Assembly: GCA_902509695.1 (NCBI GenBank)
Contig: CABWYP010000006.1
Span: 1 to 53,745 of the forward strand
Direction of reading: 5' to 3'
Length of the DNA stretch: 53,745 bases
Source: an uncultured Alphaproteobacteria bacterium
GTDB lineage: Bacteria; Pseudomonadota; Alphaproteobacteria; HIMB59
Shown here one piece after another: positions 8,556 through 17,098 of the stretch; the first letter of the stretch is position 1; every line of letters begins with the position of its first letter. The notes under the pieces were generated by a model. It was not told the origin of the DNA. It saw nothing but the letters and a program-made list of their open reading frames with translations, and searched no databases. The position numbers and the translations under genes were made by a program.

Positions 8556-9459
8556 TTAAAATCTTATCAATTTTTTCGATTACTTGATTATAAGCGACAT
8601 CACCCATTAGACAATTATTTAAAGTAAAGTTTTCAGTTTTTTTTACTAAATCTTCAAAAGTTTCTTTTGATCTAACAAGATTGCAATGGTCAAATATCTC
8701 AGGAAAATAAATTTTATCGTTAGTCGGGCCAAATAATCCAATAGTTGGAGTGTTAGCTAATGCAGCCATATGCATCATTGATGAGTCATTGCCAATAAAT
8801 AAGCGTGATTTTTGTAATAAACCATAATCATTCAATATATGTTGTTTACCACATCGATTTACAACCTTATCGCCTAAAGTGCTCTGAAAAAGTTTGTATC
8901 GATTGCTTTCTTCTGCAGATCCCAAGATATATATTTTTTTAATTCCTTTATCCAAGAGATATTGAGAAACTTTAATAAAATTTTCAGTAGCCCATTCCTT
9001 TGGTGCCCAATTAGCAAAAGGAGCTAAGCAAACGTAATTCGAACTAGGAAAGATTCTTCTCACTCTATCATTAAGAATTTTAAAATCTTTTTTAAGATCA
9101 GTTTCGAATTTTTGGTGTATTTGAGAATAAATATTTTGTTTTTTTTTCATTTTAAAAATATTTCTTTTCTTTGTGTTTAAGAAATAAGAAATTAATGATG
9201 ATCTAAAATCTATAACTTCATCAAATTTTTGAGAGGATAATTTCCTGAACAATTTCCACCAATGAATATTATATTTTTCTTTTTTTAAAATAATTCTTTT
9301 AGTAATCATAGTATAATCATCATATAAAGGTAGCGGCAATTCTCCTGAAACGAGTGTAATTTCAATATTCTTTTTATTTTTTCTGATGTATTTATTTAAT
9401 ACTTGTAAATTAATTAAAGAGTCGCCTATTCTATTAGAAGAAATAAATAATAAATGCAT
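8539..9459 (-). CDS. Glycosyltransferase family 9 (LPS heptosyltransferase-like)
   Basis: A 306-residue GT-B glycosyltransferase of the WaaC/WaaF/RfaF group, which transfers heptose or related sugars to lipopolysaccharide core on the inner face of the membrane. It shows the N-terminal RIGDSLINLQVL loop, the middle LAPFANWAPKEWATENF, and the C-terminal donor site with GNDSSMMHMAA and GLFGPTNDKIYFP. The sugar and acceptor cannot be told from sequence. It overlaps pyrC by 17 nt and is 27 nt from the divergent ygfZ start. Confidence 0.88.
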   Translation of the reverse strand: MHLLFISSNRIGDSLINLQVLNKYIRKNKKNIEITLVSGELPLPLYDDYTMITKRIILKKEKYNIHWWKLFRKLSSQKFDEVIDFRSSLISYFLNTKKRNIFKMKKKQNIYSQIHQKFETDLKKDFKILNDRVRRIFPSSNYVCLAPFANWAPKEWATENFIKVSQYLLDKGIKKIYILGSAEESNRYKLFQSTLGDKVVNRCGKQHILNDYGLLQKSRLFIGNDSSMMHMAALANTPTIGLFGPTNDKIYFPEIFDHCNLVRSKETFEDLVKKTENFTLNNCLMGDVAYNQVIEKIDKILNAQNF

Positions 9460-9486
9460 ATATATAGAATATAAATAGTATATTAA

Positions 9487-10113
9487 ATGAAAATTGAAAC
9501 ACCTAATCCTGTTAAAATATCAATTAATGGAAATGAGAGTTTTGATTTTATTCAAAATTTAATCACAAATGATTTAAATATTATCAATGATATACTTTAT
9601 AGCTATCTTCTCACACCTCAAGGAAAAATATTACATGAAGTACAAATTAAAAAATCAAATAAAGGTTATGATATTATATGCACTAATGATCAAGTAAATT
9701 TGTATGAATATCTATATAAATATTCAAAATTATCTGAAATCTCAATCGAAAAATTATCTATAGATTCTGAGTTATATGGGAAAAATTATTTATTAGACTT
9801 ATTTAAAGATGGTAGGATTGATTGTAATTTTTTAAAACATTCAAATTTTTTACCCTCTGAAATTCATGATAACTATATTAACTACGAGAAAGGTTGTTAC
9901 GTTGGTCAAGAAGTTGTTTCTAGAATTAAACACCGTCAATTGAAAAGAAAAAATATAAGAGTTTTTGAACAAATCTCTCAAAAAATTAATCCTTTACCTT
10001 CTGAATTTCAATTGTTGATGGAATTGGATAAATATAAAATTCTGAGATTAAGTGTTGATGCTAACTATAAGTTAATGCAAGATGATTTAGGTATTAAATT
10101 AATCAATCCTTAA
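9487..10113 (+). CDS. ygfZ: Folate-binding Fe-S cluster protein YgfZ (GcvT-like)
   Basis: A 208-residue protein of the YgfZ/IBA57 family, which acts with tetrahydrofolate in maturation or repair of Fe-S proteins. The defining motif K-G-C-Y-V-G-Q-E is at about residues 137-144, followed by VVSRIKHRQ. It is shorter than the usual 280-330 residues; the C-terminal barrel is reduced to a stub. Its end overlaps the convergent glyS gene by 11 nt. Confidence 0.88.
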   Translation: MKIETPNPVKISINGNESFDFIQNLITNDLNIINDILYSYLLTPQGKILHEVQIKKSNKGYDIICTNDQVNLYEYLYKYSKLSEISIEKLSIDSELYGKNYLLDLFKDGRIDCNFLKHSNFLPSEIHDNYINYEKGCYVGQEVVSRIKHRQLKRKNIRVFEQISQKINPLPSEFQLLMELDKYKILRLSVDANYKLMQDDLGIKLINP

Positions 10114-11455
10114 AATAATTAGAATAATAATTACCTATTTCTGACAGGCTCACTCTTTCTTGTTTCATAGTATCTCTATCGCGAATAGTAACAGATTGAT
10201 TTTCTAAACTTTCAAAATCTATAGTCAAACACATAGGCGTTCCTATCTCATCATGTCTTCTGTAATTTTTTCCAATATTGCCAGTATTCTCAACCATCAC
10301 TCTTCCTAAACCTAAAGATTGTAAACCAGACTTAACTTTGTTAGCCAAGTTGACTAAATCATGATTATTTCTTTTAAGTGGTATAATTGCTGCTTTAATA
10401 GGAGATAGATGAGATTTTAATTTTAACAAAGTTCTATTATTACTTTCTTCTACAGTGTAGGCTTCGTTAAGGACAGCTAAAACACCTCTTTCAACACCTG
10501 CGGAAGGCTCTATGACAAAAGGAATAAACCATTCTTTAGTTTCAAGATCTTGAATGGCAAGTTTAGTAGTTGAGTCTTTATTCTCTTTAACCTTTGAGTT
10601 AATTTTAAAATCTTTTTGATTTTTTGTATGAGAGCCTAAATCAAAATCTGTTCTATTGGCTACTCCTTCAAGTTCTTCTAAACCATGGGGGAATTCATAC
10701 ATAATATCAAAAGTAGCCTTTGAATAATGAGATAGTTCTTGTTTTTTAACCTCTAAAAGTTTTAATTTTTGAGAATTAACCCCTTGTTTTGACCACCATT
10801 CAAGTCTTTTTTCTACCCAATATTTATGCCAATCATCATCAGAGCCCGGTTTTACAAAAAACTCTAGTTCCATTTGTTCGAATTCTCTGACTCTAAAGAT
10901 AAAGTTTCTTGGCGTAATCTCGTTTCTAAAAGCTTTACCGATTTGGGCTATTCCAAATGGAGGTGTGCGGCTTGTAGAGTCAATTATATTTCTAAAATTT
11001 ACAAATATTTGTTGTGCTGTTTCAGGTCTCAAGTAGGCATAGGAGGTACCATCATCCACAGGGCCTATAGCAGTTTTAAACATTAAATTAAATGGCCTTG
11101 AGTCAGTTAAATCATTAGAGTTGCAAGAGGGACATTCACCATTTTCAATTTGGTCTTCTCTCCATCTAGATTTACAATTTCTACAATCTACTAAAGGATC
11201 GGTAAATGTATCTTCATGTCCTGAATGATTAAGAACTAAAGGTGATGTTAAAATTGTTGAGTCAAGACCTTCTACATCATCTCTTTCATAAACGATCGAT
11301 TTCCACCATGAATTTTTAAGATTCATCTTCAACTCGACACCCATAGGCCCAAAGTCATACAAACCCTTCATTCCTCCATAAATATCATTTGAAGGAAAAA
11401 TAAAACCTCTTCTTTTACATAAAGAAACTAGATCATCCATATTAGTTGCAGTCAT
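10103..11455 (-). CDS. glyS: Glycyl-tRNA synthetase, alpha2 (eukaryote/archaea-like) type
   Basis: A 450-residue class II synthetase of the single-polypeptide alpha2 kind. It begins with [16 protein letters not shown] and [18 protein letters not shown] (motif 1 region), carries a likely zinc ribbon C-x2-C (CRNC) and C-x2-C (CPSC) near residues 87-110, motif 2 [19 protein letters not shown], motif 3 EPSAGVERG and an anticodon-binding domain at the end. Most proteobacteria use an alpha2beta2 GlyQ/GlyS pair instead, so this form is noteworthy. It starts 3 nt after sppA. MTATN precedes the conserved MDDL; Met6 is an alternative start. Confidence 0.94.
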   Translation of the reverse strand: MTATNMDDLVSLCKRRGFIFPSNDIYGGMKGLYDFGPMGVELKMNLKNSWWKSIVYERDDVEGLDSTILTSPLVLNHSGHEDTFTDPLVDCRNCKSRWREDQIENGECPSCNSNDLTDSRPFNLMFKTAIGPVDDGTSYAYLRPETAQQIFVNFRNIIDSTSRTPPFGIAQIGKAFRNEITPRNFIFRVREFEQMELEFFVKPGSDDDWHKYWVEKRLEWWSKQGVNSQKLKLLEVKKQELSHYSKATFDIMYEFPHGLEELEGVANRTDFDLGSHTKNQKDFKINSKVKENKDSTTKLAIQDLETKEWFIPFVIEPSAGVERGVLAVLNEAYTVEESNNRTLLKLKSHLSPIKAAIIPLKRNNHDLVNLANKVKSGLQSLGLGRVMVENTGNIGKNYRRHDEIGTPMCLTIDFESLENQSVTIRDRDTMKQERVSLSEIGNYYSNYFKD

Positions 11456-11458
11456 TGA

Positions 11459-12253
11459 CTATAAACCAAATTTATTAAACATCAGCTCTTCTTTAATTTT
11501 TATGAATAACTCATCTGTCATCTTAGATGAGATACCGAGACCTAATTTCTGTTTTAAAGATTTTGGTTGTTTGATCTTTTTAATTTTTATTTTTTCACCG
11601 AATTTGGATTTAAAAAAAGATGTCTCAGAGTTAATTCCATCAATTAATCCTAGTTCTTTCGCCTCATGAGATAGCCAAAATGAACCTGAAAATATTTTTT
11701 TAAGGTTTTTTTGATTAAATTTTTTCTTCCTCCTAGATGTAACCCAATCAATAAAGTTTTGATGTATTTGTTTTTGTAAGTTTTTTAATTTCTCTTCATC
11801 TTTTTTATTAATTTTCTCAAAAGGGTCTAAGAAACTTTTATTTTCTCCAGCAGTAAATATTCTTCTTTCAATACCAACTTTTTTAATTAATTCAGTAAAA
11901 CCAAAACCCCCTGAGATCACACCAATTGATCCCACAATAGAGTTAACATCAGCATAAATTTCATCAGCCGCACATGCTAGCCAATAACCTCCAGATGCGG
12001 CTACATCTTCAACAAAGCAATAACATTTGACTTTCTTTTTTAAACTAATTTCTCTTATTTTTTGTGCAATCAAGGATGATTGTACTGGTGATCCTCCAGG
12101 TGAATTAATTATTATTGATAAGGCATCAAACTTAGTTTTATTTAGTTTACTAAATAGACTAGCTAAATTTTCACTATTTAAAGGAGCCCTTCCTCCAGAA
12201 GCTATCATTCCCTTTAGATCTATTGAGACAATTGTTTTTTGAGATGAGAACAT
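11459..12253 (-). CDS. sppA: S49-family serine peptidase (SppA/SohB-like)
   Basis: A 264-residue member of the signal-peptide peptidase A family (Clp-like fold, Ser-Lys dyad). The motifs NSPGGSPVQSS near residue 49 and DVAASGGYWLACAADEIYA near 83, with the nucleophile Ser in AASGGY, are clear; conserved lysine is in the S49 second half. It is the short single-domain form and lacks an obvious N-terminal membrane anchor, so it may be cytosolic or peripheral. Role by family: degrading residual signal peptides or small membrane fragments. Its start overlaps the stop of the upstream methyltransferase by one base. Confidence 0.9.
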   Translation of the reverse strand: MFSSQKTIVSIDLKGMIASGGRAPLNSENLASLFSKLNKTKFDALSIIINSPGGSPVQSSLIAQKIREISLKKKVKCYCFVEDVAASGGYWLACAADEIYADVNSIVGSIGVISGGFGFTELIKKVGIERRIFTAGENKSFLDPFEKINKKDEEKLKNLQKQIHQNFIDWVTSRRKKKFNQKNLKKIFSGSFWLSHEAKELGLIDGINSETSFFKSKFGEKIKIKKIKQPKSLKQKLGLGISSKMTDELFIKIKEELMFNKFGL

Positions 12254-12966
12254 TATTTAAACCAGTTTTTTATATCTTTCGAATATTCAGAAGAATTTGT
12301 ATGAATAATAATTTCATTTTCTTTTTTTTCTACATAATTCTTTTTTTTGTTAATACAAAGTAGAACATTCTTAGGTGTTGATCCTTTAAAAGACAATAAA
12401 TGTGTAATACTGACATGACATTTATTCTTTTTTAATAAATCCAATATAAAATCCAGATTTTCAAATCTGTTGATTAAATAAGCTTTTCCATCATGTTTTA
12501 AATATTTAATCATATTGGAGATCCATATTTTAGCTTCATTTTTACTTGTATATTTTGCGTCATAAATTGATTTATTTTTGGAAGTAATTACCTCGTCTTC
12601 AAAAAAAAAAGGAGGGTTAGTAAATATAAGGTCAAAAAAAGATATAAAACTCTTATCTAGCATACATACATCTTTTAGTAAAAAATCTAAATTGTTTAAA
12701 CCATTTTCTTTTTTATTTTTTTTTGCTAATTCAAAATGATCGATATTTTTTTCAATTCCTAAGACCTTGGAGTTTGGATTTCTATATGAGATGATAAGCG
12801 ATATTGGGCCACAGCCAGCACCCATATCTAAAATATTTTTCTCAATATTGTCATTATAGATCTGGCCAGATAAAATAATTGGCTCAATTCCACTTCTGTA
12901 GCCTTTTTTAATTTGATAATAAACTAATTTGCCATCTAGAAGATAATCTTTAGTGTATAAACTCAT
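12253..12966 (-). CDS. tRNA1(Val) A37 N6-methyltransferase-like protein
   Basis: A 237-residue SAM-dependent methyltransferase of the TrmN6/YfiC group. Motif I is DMGAGCGPISLIIS near residue 46 and motif IV is TNPPFFF near 115, the N-P-P-F signature of N6-adenine/N5-glutamine methylases. The opening LLDGKLVYYQIKKGYRSGIEPIIL agrees with the family entry helix. It likely modifies A37 of a valine tRNA, but the exact substrate is inferred. Only 5 nt separate its start from the divergent polyprenyl synthase start, so promoters must lie inside coding sequence. Confidence 0.82.
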   Translation of the reverse strand: MSLYTKDYLLDGKLVYYQIKKGYRSGIEPIILSGQIYNDNIEKNILDMGAGCGPISLIISYRNPNSKVLGIEKNIDHFELAKKNKKENGLNNLDFLLKDVCMLDKSFISFFDLIFTNPPFFFEDEVITSKNKSIYDAKYTSKNEAKIWISNMIKYLKHDGKAYLINRFENLDFILDLLKKNKCHVSITHLLSFKGSTPKNVLLCINKKKNYVEKKENEIIIHTNSSEYSKDIKNWFK

Positions 12967-12971
12967 AATAA

Positions 12972-13970
12972 ATGAAACAGTTAACTTTTGAAAAGACTAT
13001 ACTATCTATTCACAAAGAGATCCAAGCTAAGTTAAATAGGACTAATAAAACTATTGATAGATATATAAAAAGTGAAATTCCAATTATACCCAAATTAAGT
13101 AAATATTTTTTTAATAAAAGAGGTAAGCAATTAAGACCGGTGTTATGCCTATTATCAAGTAAAATGATAAATAATAATTATAAAGAAATGAATAGTGATA
13201 TCAATATGGCAGCTGCTTTAGAGTTCATTCATGGCGCTACATTACTTCACGATGATGTTATTGATAAAGGTATAATTAGAAGAGGGCAAAGAAGTATAAA
13301 CGATATTTGGAGTAACAAATTTAGTGTTCTTTTAGGAGATTTTATGTTTTCTAAATCATTCCAATTAATGACTAAAGGAAATTCTTTAAAGGCAATGGAG
13401 TCATTGGCAGAGGTCAGTAGTAAAATCTCTGAGGGTGAATTTATGCAATTATCAAATGAGCAAAATGTATCAATAAAGATTAATGAGTATTTAAAAATTA
13501 TAACTTTAAAAACTGCTGAACTATTTGGAGCTGCTATGAAAATACCCGCAATACTTACAAAGAAAGATTTTAAATTAACAAAACAATTAAACACACTTGG
13601 AATAAACTATGGAATAATCTTCCAAATCATTGATGATAATCTTGACTATTTTGGGAGTGATAAAACTGGAAAAAAAAAGGGCCAAGATTTTTTTGAAGGA
13701 AAAATAACTCTACCAATTATTATTCTTTTAAAAAAATCAAAATTTGATGAAAAAGAAAAAATTAAGTTAATTTTTAAAAAGAAAAATAGAACAAAAAAAG
13801 ATTTAAAATACTTAAATCTTCTTTTAAATAAATATAAGATAGAAAAAGAATGCTTAGAATATGCAGAAAAAATATCTACTAAATCATTTAGAATATTAAA
13901 AAGATTTAATAATAGCCAATCTAAATTATTAAGAGATCTATTAATTACCTCTATAACAAGAAAAAGTTAA
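12972..13970 (+). CDS. ispB: Polyprenyl diphosphate synthase (ubiquinone side chain)
   Basis: A 332-residue trans-prenyltransferase that condenses isopentenyl diphosphate onto allylic diphosphates to make the long chain of ubiquinone. The first aspartate-rich motif is LLHDDVIDKG near residue 91 and the second is FQIIDDNLDYFG near 217; the GKQLRP and GKITLPII segments are also present. Chain length (octa- to decaprenyl) cannot be read. The start is 5 nt from a divergent gene and the end overlaps panB by 4 nt tail to tail. Confidence 0.92.
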   Translation: MKQLTFEKTILSIHKEIQAKLNRTNKTIDRYIKSEIPIIPKLSKYFFNKRGKQLRPVLCLLSSKMINNNYKEMNSDINMAAALEFIHGATLLHDDVIDKGIIRRGQRSINDIWSNKFSVLLGDFMFSKSFQLMTKGNSLKAMESLAEVSSKISEGEFMQLSNEQNVSIKINEYLKIITLKTAELFGAAMKIPAILTKKDFKLTKQLNTLGINYGIIFQIIDDNLDYFGSDKTGKKKGQDFFEGKITLPIIILLKKSKFDEKEKIKLIFKKKNRTKKDLKYLNLLLNKYKIEKECLEYAEKISTKSFRILKRFNNSQSKLLRDLLITSITRKS

Positions 13971-14755
13971 TCATATCTAAATTTTTTGTTAGGAAATCTT
14001 TTAGTATTCACTTCTTTAACATATTTCTTTACTGCGATCTGAATATCTCTTGATAAATTAGAATACTTTTTTACAAACTTAGGGTGATATTCAGTAAATA
14101 ATCCTAACATATCCTCAGAGACTAAAATTTGCCCATCGCAAAATTCTGAGGCGCCAATACCTATTGTAGGAATATTCGATAAATTAGTGATAACTTTTGA
14201 AATTTTAGTAATTATACCCTCTAGTAGAATGGCAATAGCTCCAGAATTTTCTAAAATTAATGCGTCTTTTGTAATTTTATCGAAATCTCTTTTACCTCTA
14301 CCAAAAATTTTAAACTTTTTTGATGAAGAAAATTTTTGAGGTTGAAGTCCTAAGTGAACCATGACTGGAATATTTACTTTTTTGAGTTTTTTAATTACAT
14401 TTGCTAATTCAGAATTGCCCTCTATTTTTACACCATCACAATTTGTTTTTCTAAGAATGTACTTCACTCTTTTAACAATATCATTTTCATCAAATCTTGA
14501 ACTATATGGAAGATCAAAAAATACCAGAGAATTTTTGGCAGCTTTTTTGACAGCTCTTGCATGATGTATCATCATTTCATCGCTAATTGTTCTTGTATTT
14601 TCTAAACCATATAAAACCATACCCATTGAGTCACCAACTAGGATAACATCTACAAGATCATCAATGATTTTAGTATAATTATAACTGTAAGAGGTTAGGC
14701 ACGTTATTTTTCTTTTGTTGTTTTTATTAAATACTGTTTTAATATTCCTTTTCAT
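13967..14755 (-). CDS. panB: 3-methyl-2-oxobutanoate hydroxymethyltransferase
   Basis: Makes ketopantoate from 2-oxoisovalerate and methylene-tetrahydrofolate, the first step to pantothenate and CoA; its substrate is the last ketoacid of the valine pathway encoded by ilvI, ilvH and ilvC nearby. The TIM-barrel marks LTSYSYNYTKIID, LVGDSMGMVLYG, the HLGLQPQ loop and IGIGASEFCDGQILV are present. I chose the start MKRNIKTVF at 14755 (262 residues); an upstream ATG at 14776 would add MFSRVVD but would reach further into apt. With the chosen starts, panB and apt share the four bases CATG. Confidence 0.93.
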   Translation of the reverse strand: MKRNIKTVFNKNNKRKITCLTSYSYNYTKIIDDLVDVILVGDSMGMVLYGLENTRTISDEMMIHHARAVKKAAKNSLVFFDLPYSSRFDENDIVKRVKYILRKTNCDGVKIEGNSELANVIKKLKKVNIPVMVHLGLQPQKFSSSKKFKIFGRGKRDFDKITKDALILENSGAIAILLEGIITKISKVITNLSNIPTIGIGASEFCDGQILVSEDMLGLFTEYHPKFVKKYSNLSRDIQIAVKKYVKEVNTKRFPNKKFRYD

Positions 14756-15272
14756 GTCGACAACTCTTGAGAACATCCGGATTATAAAAGACTTTCCTAA
14801 AAAAGGTATTTCTTTTTATGATATTTCTACAATTTTATCAAATCCAAAAGAATTCAATAAAATTGTAAATAAAATGGCCAATGAAGTAAAAAAAATTAAA
14901 GCTAATACTATTGTTGGTATTGACTCTAGAGGTTTCATTTTTGCATCAGCGGTTGCATACAAATTAAAGATGAAATTAATCATGATTCGAAAAAAAGGTA
15001 AGTTACCAGGTAAAACTGACTCAATAAGCTACAATTTGGAATATGGTTCTAATAAATTAGAAATACAAAAAGGTATGATATTTAAAAATGATAAAGTTGC
15101 TATTATCGATGATATTTTTGCTACAAGTGGAACTATGAAAGCCTCAATTAAATTAGTAAAAAAGTCAAAAGCTTTAATTAAAGGCGTTATTGTTTTGTTA
15201 GAGTTAGATTTTTTAAAGGGAAGGTCTAAATTAAAAGAAAAGTTAATTTCTTTAGAAAATGCTAGTATTTAG
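14754..15272 (+). CDS. apt: Adenine phosphoribosyltransferase
   Basis: Salvages adenine to AMP with PRPP. From Met at 14754 the protein is 172 residues, normal for the family, beginning MSTTLENIRIIKDFPKKGI. The PRPP-binding motif is AIIDDIFATSGTM near residue 118 and the base-binding segment is GIDSRGFIFASAVAYKL. A longer frame opening at 14715 adds a hydrophobic 13-residue lead with no family support. The start overlaps that of divergent panB, so its promoter lies inside panB. The 3' end overlaps the DUF6165 gene by 11 nt. Confidence 0.93.
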   Translation: MSTTLENIRIIKDFPKKGISFYDISTILSNPKEFNKIVNKMANEVKKIKANTIVGIDSRGFIFASAVAYKLKMKLIMIRKKGKLPGKTDSISYNLEYGSNKLEIQKGMIFKNDKVAIIDDIFATSGTMKASIKLVKKSKALIKGVIVLLELDFLKGRSKLKEKLISLENASI

Positions 15273-15651
15273 AATATTCTTTTTCTTCAACTATTATTGA
15301 ATTTGATAGTAAATTTATTTCTTTTTTAATTTTAGCCCTAATGTCATTTTTAAAGTGTACATCTCTAGAAACCTTAATAAATCTCTCACCAAAGTCTTTG
15401 TTAGCTTCACATTCTCTTTTAAAATTTTCAATATCCCAAAGTTCTTCATTTATAGATTGTAATTTAGAAACTAAAACTTCTAAAGAGGTCTTATCTGATA
15501 CTTTTATTTTTGACGTTTGTTCTTTTAGGGTATTTAACTCTAAGTAAATATTATTTAGTTTTTGTTCATCATCAATTTTATTTGTTTTAATATTTAATAT
15601 TGTGATTTTATCAAATAACTCGCCTACTGAAATTTCAGCTATGACTTTCAT
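15262..15651 (-). CDS. DUF6165-like protein
   Basis: A 129-residue soluble, charged protein. The opening KVIAEISVGELFDKITILNI followed by an alpha-helical heptad-like region (residues 27-110) resembles the uncharacterised DUF6165 family; I recognise it by the S-V-G-E-L-x-D-K-I-T-I-L signature. No catalytic motif is visible. It is the last gene of the long minus-strand run and overlaps the cupin gene by 4 nt. In other bacteria such proteins often sit near surface-sugar genes, and the cupin neighbour is of the sugar-isomerase type, which suggests but does not show a link. Confidence 0.7.
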   Translation of the reverse strand: MKVIAEISVGELFDKITILNIKTNKIDDEQKLNNIYLELNTLKEQTSKIKVSDKTSLEVLVSKLQSINEELWDIENFKRECEANKDFGERFIKVSRDVHFKNDIRAKIKKEINLLSNSIIVEEKEYSKY

Positions 15652-15998
15652 ATGTTTCTCCCATAAATATCAGAATATCTTTTTATATCAGTTTCTAAAA
15701 ATTTTTTTCCTGTTTGGACTTCTATTATAACTAGATTTTTTTTGGCACTCTCATTTAAAACTCTATGCTTTGCTTTTTTGGGAATAAAAATATTTTCATT
15801 TTCTGACTTATAGTAAGTCCTATTATTTATGATTACAGTAGCTTTACCTTCGATGATAATCCAATGCTCAGAACGATAATTGTGGGATTGGTAAGATAAG
15901 ACGCCCTCGGGTTTAATTTTTAATTTTTTTAAAAGAAAATCCTTAGATTTTGAGAGAACTTGGTAAGATCCCCATGGTCTTTTAACAATTTTACTCAA
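15648..15998 (-). CDS. Phosphomannose isomerase type II C-terminal-like cupin
   Basis: A 116-residue single cupin domain matching the C-terminal isomerase half of bifunctional mannose-1-phosphate guanylyltransferase/mannose-6-phosphate isomerases: RPWGSYQVL at residues 7-15, then SYQSHNYRSEHWIIIEGKAT with the metal-binding His/Glu set, and FIPKKAKHRVLN with a further His. The nucleotidyltransferase half is absent. It probably interconverts a sugar phosphate or is a related epimerase. It overlaps rodA and the DUF6165 gene by 4 nt each. Confidence 0.85.
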   Translation of the reverse strand: MSKIVKRPWGSYQVLSKSKDFLLKKLKIKPEGVLSYQSHNYRSEHWIIIEGKATVIINNRTYYKSENENIFIPKKAKHRVLNESAKKNLVIIEVQTGKKFLETDIKRYSDIYGRNI

Positions 15999-17098
15999 GA
16001 AAACATTCTCTTTTTTTCAGTTATAGACATAAAGTTTAATAATAATGCACAAATAATCAAATTACTCAATAAAGAACTACCACCATATGACATAAATGGT
16101 AATGCAACTCCAACAACTGGAACTAATCCTATTGTCATAGAGATATTGATTAAAAATTCAAAAAATATTTTGAAAGATAATACAAATAGCATCAATTTGT
16201 TAAAAACTTGAGTTAGTTTGAATGATTTAATTATTGGAATTAAAAATAAAATCAAAAATAAAGCTATAACAATCATCGAACCAGTAAATCCAAATTGTTC
16301 TGAAAAAATAGCAAAAACAAAATCTGTCTCCTTTTCTGGGAGGAAATCTAAACTGCTTTGTGATCCACCAAGAAAACCATTTCCATTTTTTCCCCCAGAT
16401 CCAATTGCTATTTTTGATTGAATAATGTGGTATCCTTTTCCAAGTGGATCTAAGTCGGGGTTAAGAAAGATCTTTATTCTATTTTGTTGATATGGTTTAA
16501 GAAGTGTCCATAAAAAAGGACTTGCCAGTGCTACTCCAACTAAAGATATGATTGGGTATATCAAATTGATACCTGCATAGAATATAGAAATTAGTCCTAA
16601 AATTAATATTATCACCGCAGTGCCTAAATCAGGCTGTATTGCAACAAGTAAAAAGAAAATGAAAGAAATAATTAAAGGGATAAGAGCCTTTATAAAACCA
16701 ATTGTTTTTTCAGCATTTAATTTATGAAAGTATTTTGCCATAAATAAAATTAAAGCAATTTTTGCAAATTCTGACGTCTGAAAATTAAAACCTGCAACTC
16801 TTATCCATCTTTTAGCACCCATTCCTGTATATCCAAAAAAGAGGGTAAGAATAAGACCTATGGCCACCAAAAATAGAAGTATGTCAGCAATATTAAATAT
16901 AAATTTTGGTTGAAGCATTATTATGAAAAAAAATATAGGTAAAAATATGATAAATCTTTTCAATTGGTTCATTGCCCAAGGGTCTAAACTACCATTTGCA
17001 GCAGAGTATAAATTTATTTCACCAATCCAAAAGATAATCAATAATAGAAAAATATAAATCCAATTAATTTCAAAAAGTGATTTAATTTCTTTAAACAT
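15995..17098 (-). CDS. rodA: Rod shape-determining peptidoglycan polymerase RodA
   Basis: A 367-residue SEDS-family membrane glycosyltransferase that polymerises lipid II in the elongasome with PBP2. About ten membrane helices are visible. Landmarks are GMGAKRWIRVAGFNFQTSEFAK, VAIQPDLGTAVII, and the C-terminal VGVALPFMSYGGSSLLSNL. It overlaps mrdA by 8 nt and the cupin by 4 nt, in the standard mreBCD-mrdA-rodA order. Confidence 0.96.
   Translation of the reverse strand: MFKEIKSLFEINWIYIFLLLIIFWIGEINLYSAANGSLDPWAMNQLKRFIIFLPIFFFIIMLQPKFIFNIADILLFLVAIGLILTLFFGYTGMGAKRWIRVAGFNFQTSEFAKIALILFMAKYFHKLNAEKTIGFIKALIPLIISFIFFLLVAIQPDLGTAVIILILGLISIFYAGINLIYPIISLVGVALASPFLWTLLKPYQQNRIKIFLNPDLDPLGKGYHIIQSKIAIGSGGKNGNGFLGGSQSSLDFLPEKETDFVFAIFSEQFGFTGSMIVIALFLILFLIPIIKSFKLTQVFNKLMLFVLSFKIFFEFLINISMTIGLVPVVGVALPFMSYGGSSLLSNLIICALLLNFMSITEKKRMFS

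Noticed and set aside
14715-14753. Upstream extension of apt with a hydrophobic lead
   Set aside because: The family starts at the following Met (14754); the lead is antisense to panB and is not a signal peptide expected for a cytosolic enzyme.
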